Shown here piece by piece: positions 32,405 through 32,500 of a stretch of 32,500 bases of DNA (positions are counted from its first letter, which is position 1; every line of letters begins with the position of its first letter). A program made the translations under genes and the position numbers. Where the stretch lies: the NCBI GenBank assembly GCA_000320545.1, contig ADNK01002596.1, forward strand, positions 65,001 to 97,500, in the 5' to 3' direction. The notes below the pieces were generated by a model. That model was not told where the DNA came from, did not search any database, and was given only the letters and a program-made list of their open reading frames with translations. Source of the DNA: Bigelowiella natans CCMP2755. Its lineage: Eukaryota; Cercozoa; Chlorarachniophyceae.

Positions 32405-32500
32405 CTAGTTGTTGTTTGCTATTCCAGGGGAGGATGAATCTAGTGATGGTCATCATTTTGACATGGTGTTGTTGTTGTTATTGTTAATGTTACCAGGGAA
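27192..32500 (+). CDS. TMTC: TMTC-family transmembrane O-mannosyltransferase, N-terminal part, truncated by window end
   Basis: TMTC proteins are ER multipass GT-C-fold enzymes with C-terminal TPRs that O-mannosylate cadherin-type domains in animals. Firm exons: 27192-27254, 27347-27418, 27547-27603, 27722-27789, 28054-28110, 28155-28200, 28416-28493, 28635-28689, 28862-29082, 29188-29283, 29530-29575, 30795-30910, 31204-31279, 31760-31839, 32021-32195, 32428-32465. Phases agree within each resolved block. Landmarks: first membrane segment HLAVIGVIVSAAV, then NFDDIVTV with the GT-C acidic pair; VVRNEDLRPTTPW; DYWG...SHKSYRPITT; YFLVNIGLHAIIS; ALVFACHPIHVDAIANATG then RAEVLGAVFYMLG; IALFCK-ETAFTGIVL; LTRVLTKMYVHAVN; SPDWSYQSIDLVESWWDARN; SHIMFTVGFEVAERVLYVPS. 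A Ser/Pro-rich polyproline loop follows GCLAIPRP, and a polyGln loop precedes RNDDTKEE. Exons between 29576 and 30794 are unresolved; candidates are 29621-29639 and a segment at 30516 starting ADNL. The TPR half lies beyond the window. Confidence 0.9.
27460..27500. repeat. (TA)n microsatellite in TMTC intron
   Basis: TA array of about 41 nt preceded by CA units, in the intron between exons ending 27418 and starting 27547. Confidence 0.9.
28288..28352. repeat. Compound (TC)n-(CA)n microsatellite in TMTC intron
   Basis: TC array followed directly by CA array, then CAA and ACT units, leading to the acceptor at 28414-28415. The whole stretch is depleted in G, as in an extended pyrimidine tract. 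Confidence 0.9.
29303..29361. repeat. (GTT)n/(GTA)n microsatellite downstream of a 5' splice site
   Basis: GTT then GTA arrays begin about 20 nt after the donor at 29284 and read as polyvaline in the exon frame if not spliced. Confidence 0.88.
31280..31308. repeat. (GTA)n microsatellite starting at a 5' splice site
   Basis: The donor after the ARNLYTALGYLM exon is the first unit of a perfect GTA array. Confidence 0.9.
31556..31750. repeat. Cluster of (TTA)n, (TTC)n, (CA)n and (TA)n microsatellites in TMTC intron
   Basis: TTA (31556-31581), TTC (31608-31643), CA (31678-31706) and TA (31717-31750) arrays fill most of the intron before the acceptor at 31758-31759. Confidence 0.9.
32209..32404. 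repeat. (ATC)n, (ACT)n, (ATC)n microsatellites in TMTC intron
   Basis: ATC (32209-32229), ACT (32257-32287) and ATC (32371-32404) arrays in the last intron, between exons ending 32195 and starting 32428. Confidence 0.88.

Noticed and set aside
1-32500. Defence island, operon or biosynthetic cluster
   Set aside because: The genes alternate in strand, are spliced, and belong to unrelated housekeeping or regulatory pathways.
1-32500. tRNA, rRNA or autonomous transposon
   Set aside because: No cloverleaf with A/B boxes, rRNA core, terminal repeats, transposase or reverse-transcriptase motif could be recognised by eye; a dedicated scan could still find divergent copies.

Overview
This is a window of an intron-dense, microsatellite-rich nuclear genome from a eukaryote, very probably a protist or alga. 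Joining GT-AG introns by hand, with reading phase checked at nearly every junction, resolves most of the window into eight genes. Mean exon length in the resolved genes is about 75-100 nt. No rRNA, tRNA, CRISPR array, transposase or reverse transcriptase is recognisable. The species cannot be fixed from sequence alone. A CCR4 deadenylase with a plant-type MYND-like N-terminus instead of leucine-rich repeats argues against an animal or fungus and fits plants, algae or SAR-type protists. The exon joins are by eye; no transcript or database was consulted.

Layout, left to right. (1) 56-1525, minus: a tentative type II membrane sulfotransferase-like gene. (2) about 2309/3767-11043, plus: a CCR4 (CNOT6-like) poly(A) deadenylase in 24 or more exons. 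(3) 11860-12724, minus: SRP19, the signal recognition particle 19 kDa subunit, seven exons. (4) 13084-17111, plus: a group A FAD-dependent monooxygenase, 17 exons, with a polyglycine run encoded by a GGA microsatellite. (5) 19055-21816, minus: an unrecognised 413-residue protein with a basic/low-complexity N-terminus and a cysteine-rich, zinc-finger-like C-terminus, 12 exons. (6) 22992-24161, plus: an intronless 389-codon ORF with a coiled coil and a C-terminal membrane segment, preceded by coding-looking fragments in shifting frames. (7) 25179-26322, minus: a macro-domain (ADP-ribose binding) protein, three exons. (8) 27192 to the window end, plus: a TMTC-family O-mannosyltransferase, multipass N-terminal part, cut by the window edge.

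The eight genes alternate strictly in strand (- + - + - + - +), so every spacer is either divergent or convergent. Convergent spacers (11.0-11.9, 17.1-19.0, 24.2-25.2 kb) lack long microsatellites and are rich in CTAG, CATG and GCGC palindromes. The introns of most genes carry long di- and trinucleotide repeats, often a (GTA)n array that begins exactly at the 5' splice site. The genes are functionally unrelated (mRNA decay, protein targeting, redox, glycosylation, ADP-ribose signalling), so this is an ordinary nuclear gene neighbourhood and not an operon or a defence island. The least explained parts are the intronless ORF with its upstream fragments, the cysteine-rich protein, and the link between microsatellites and splice sites.
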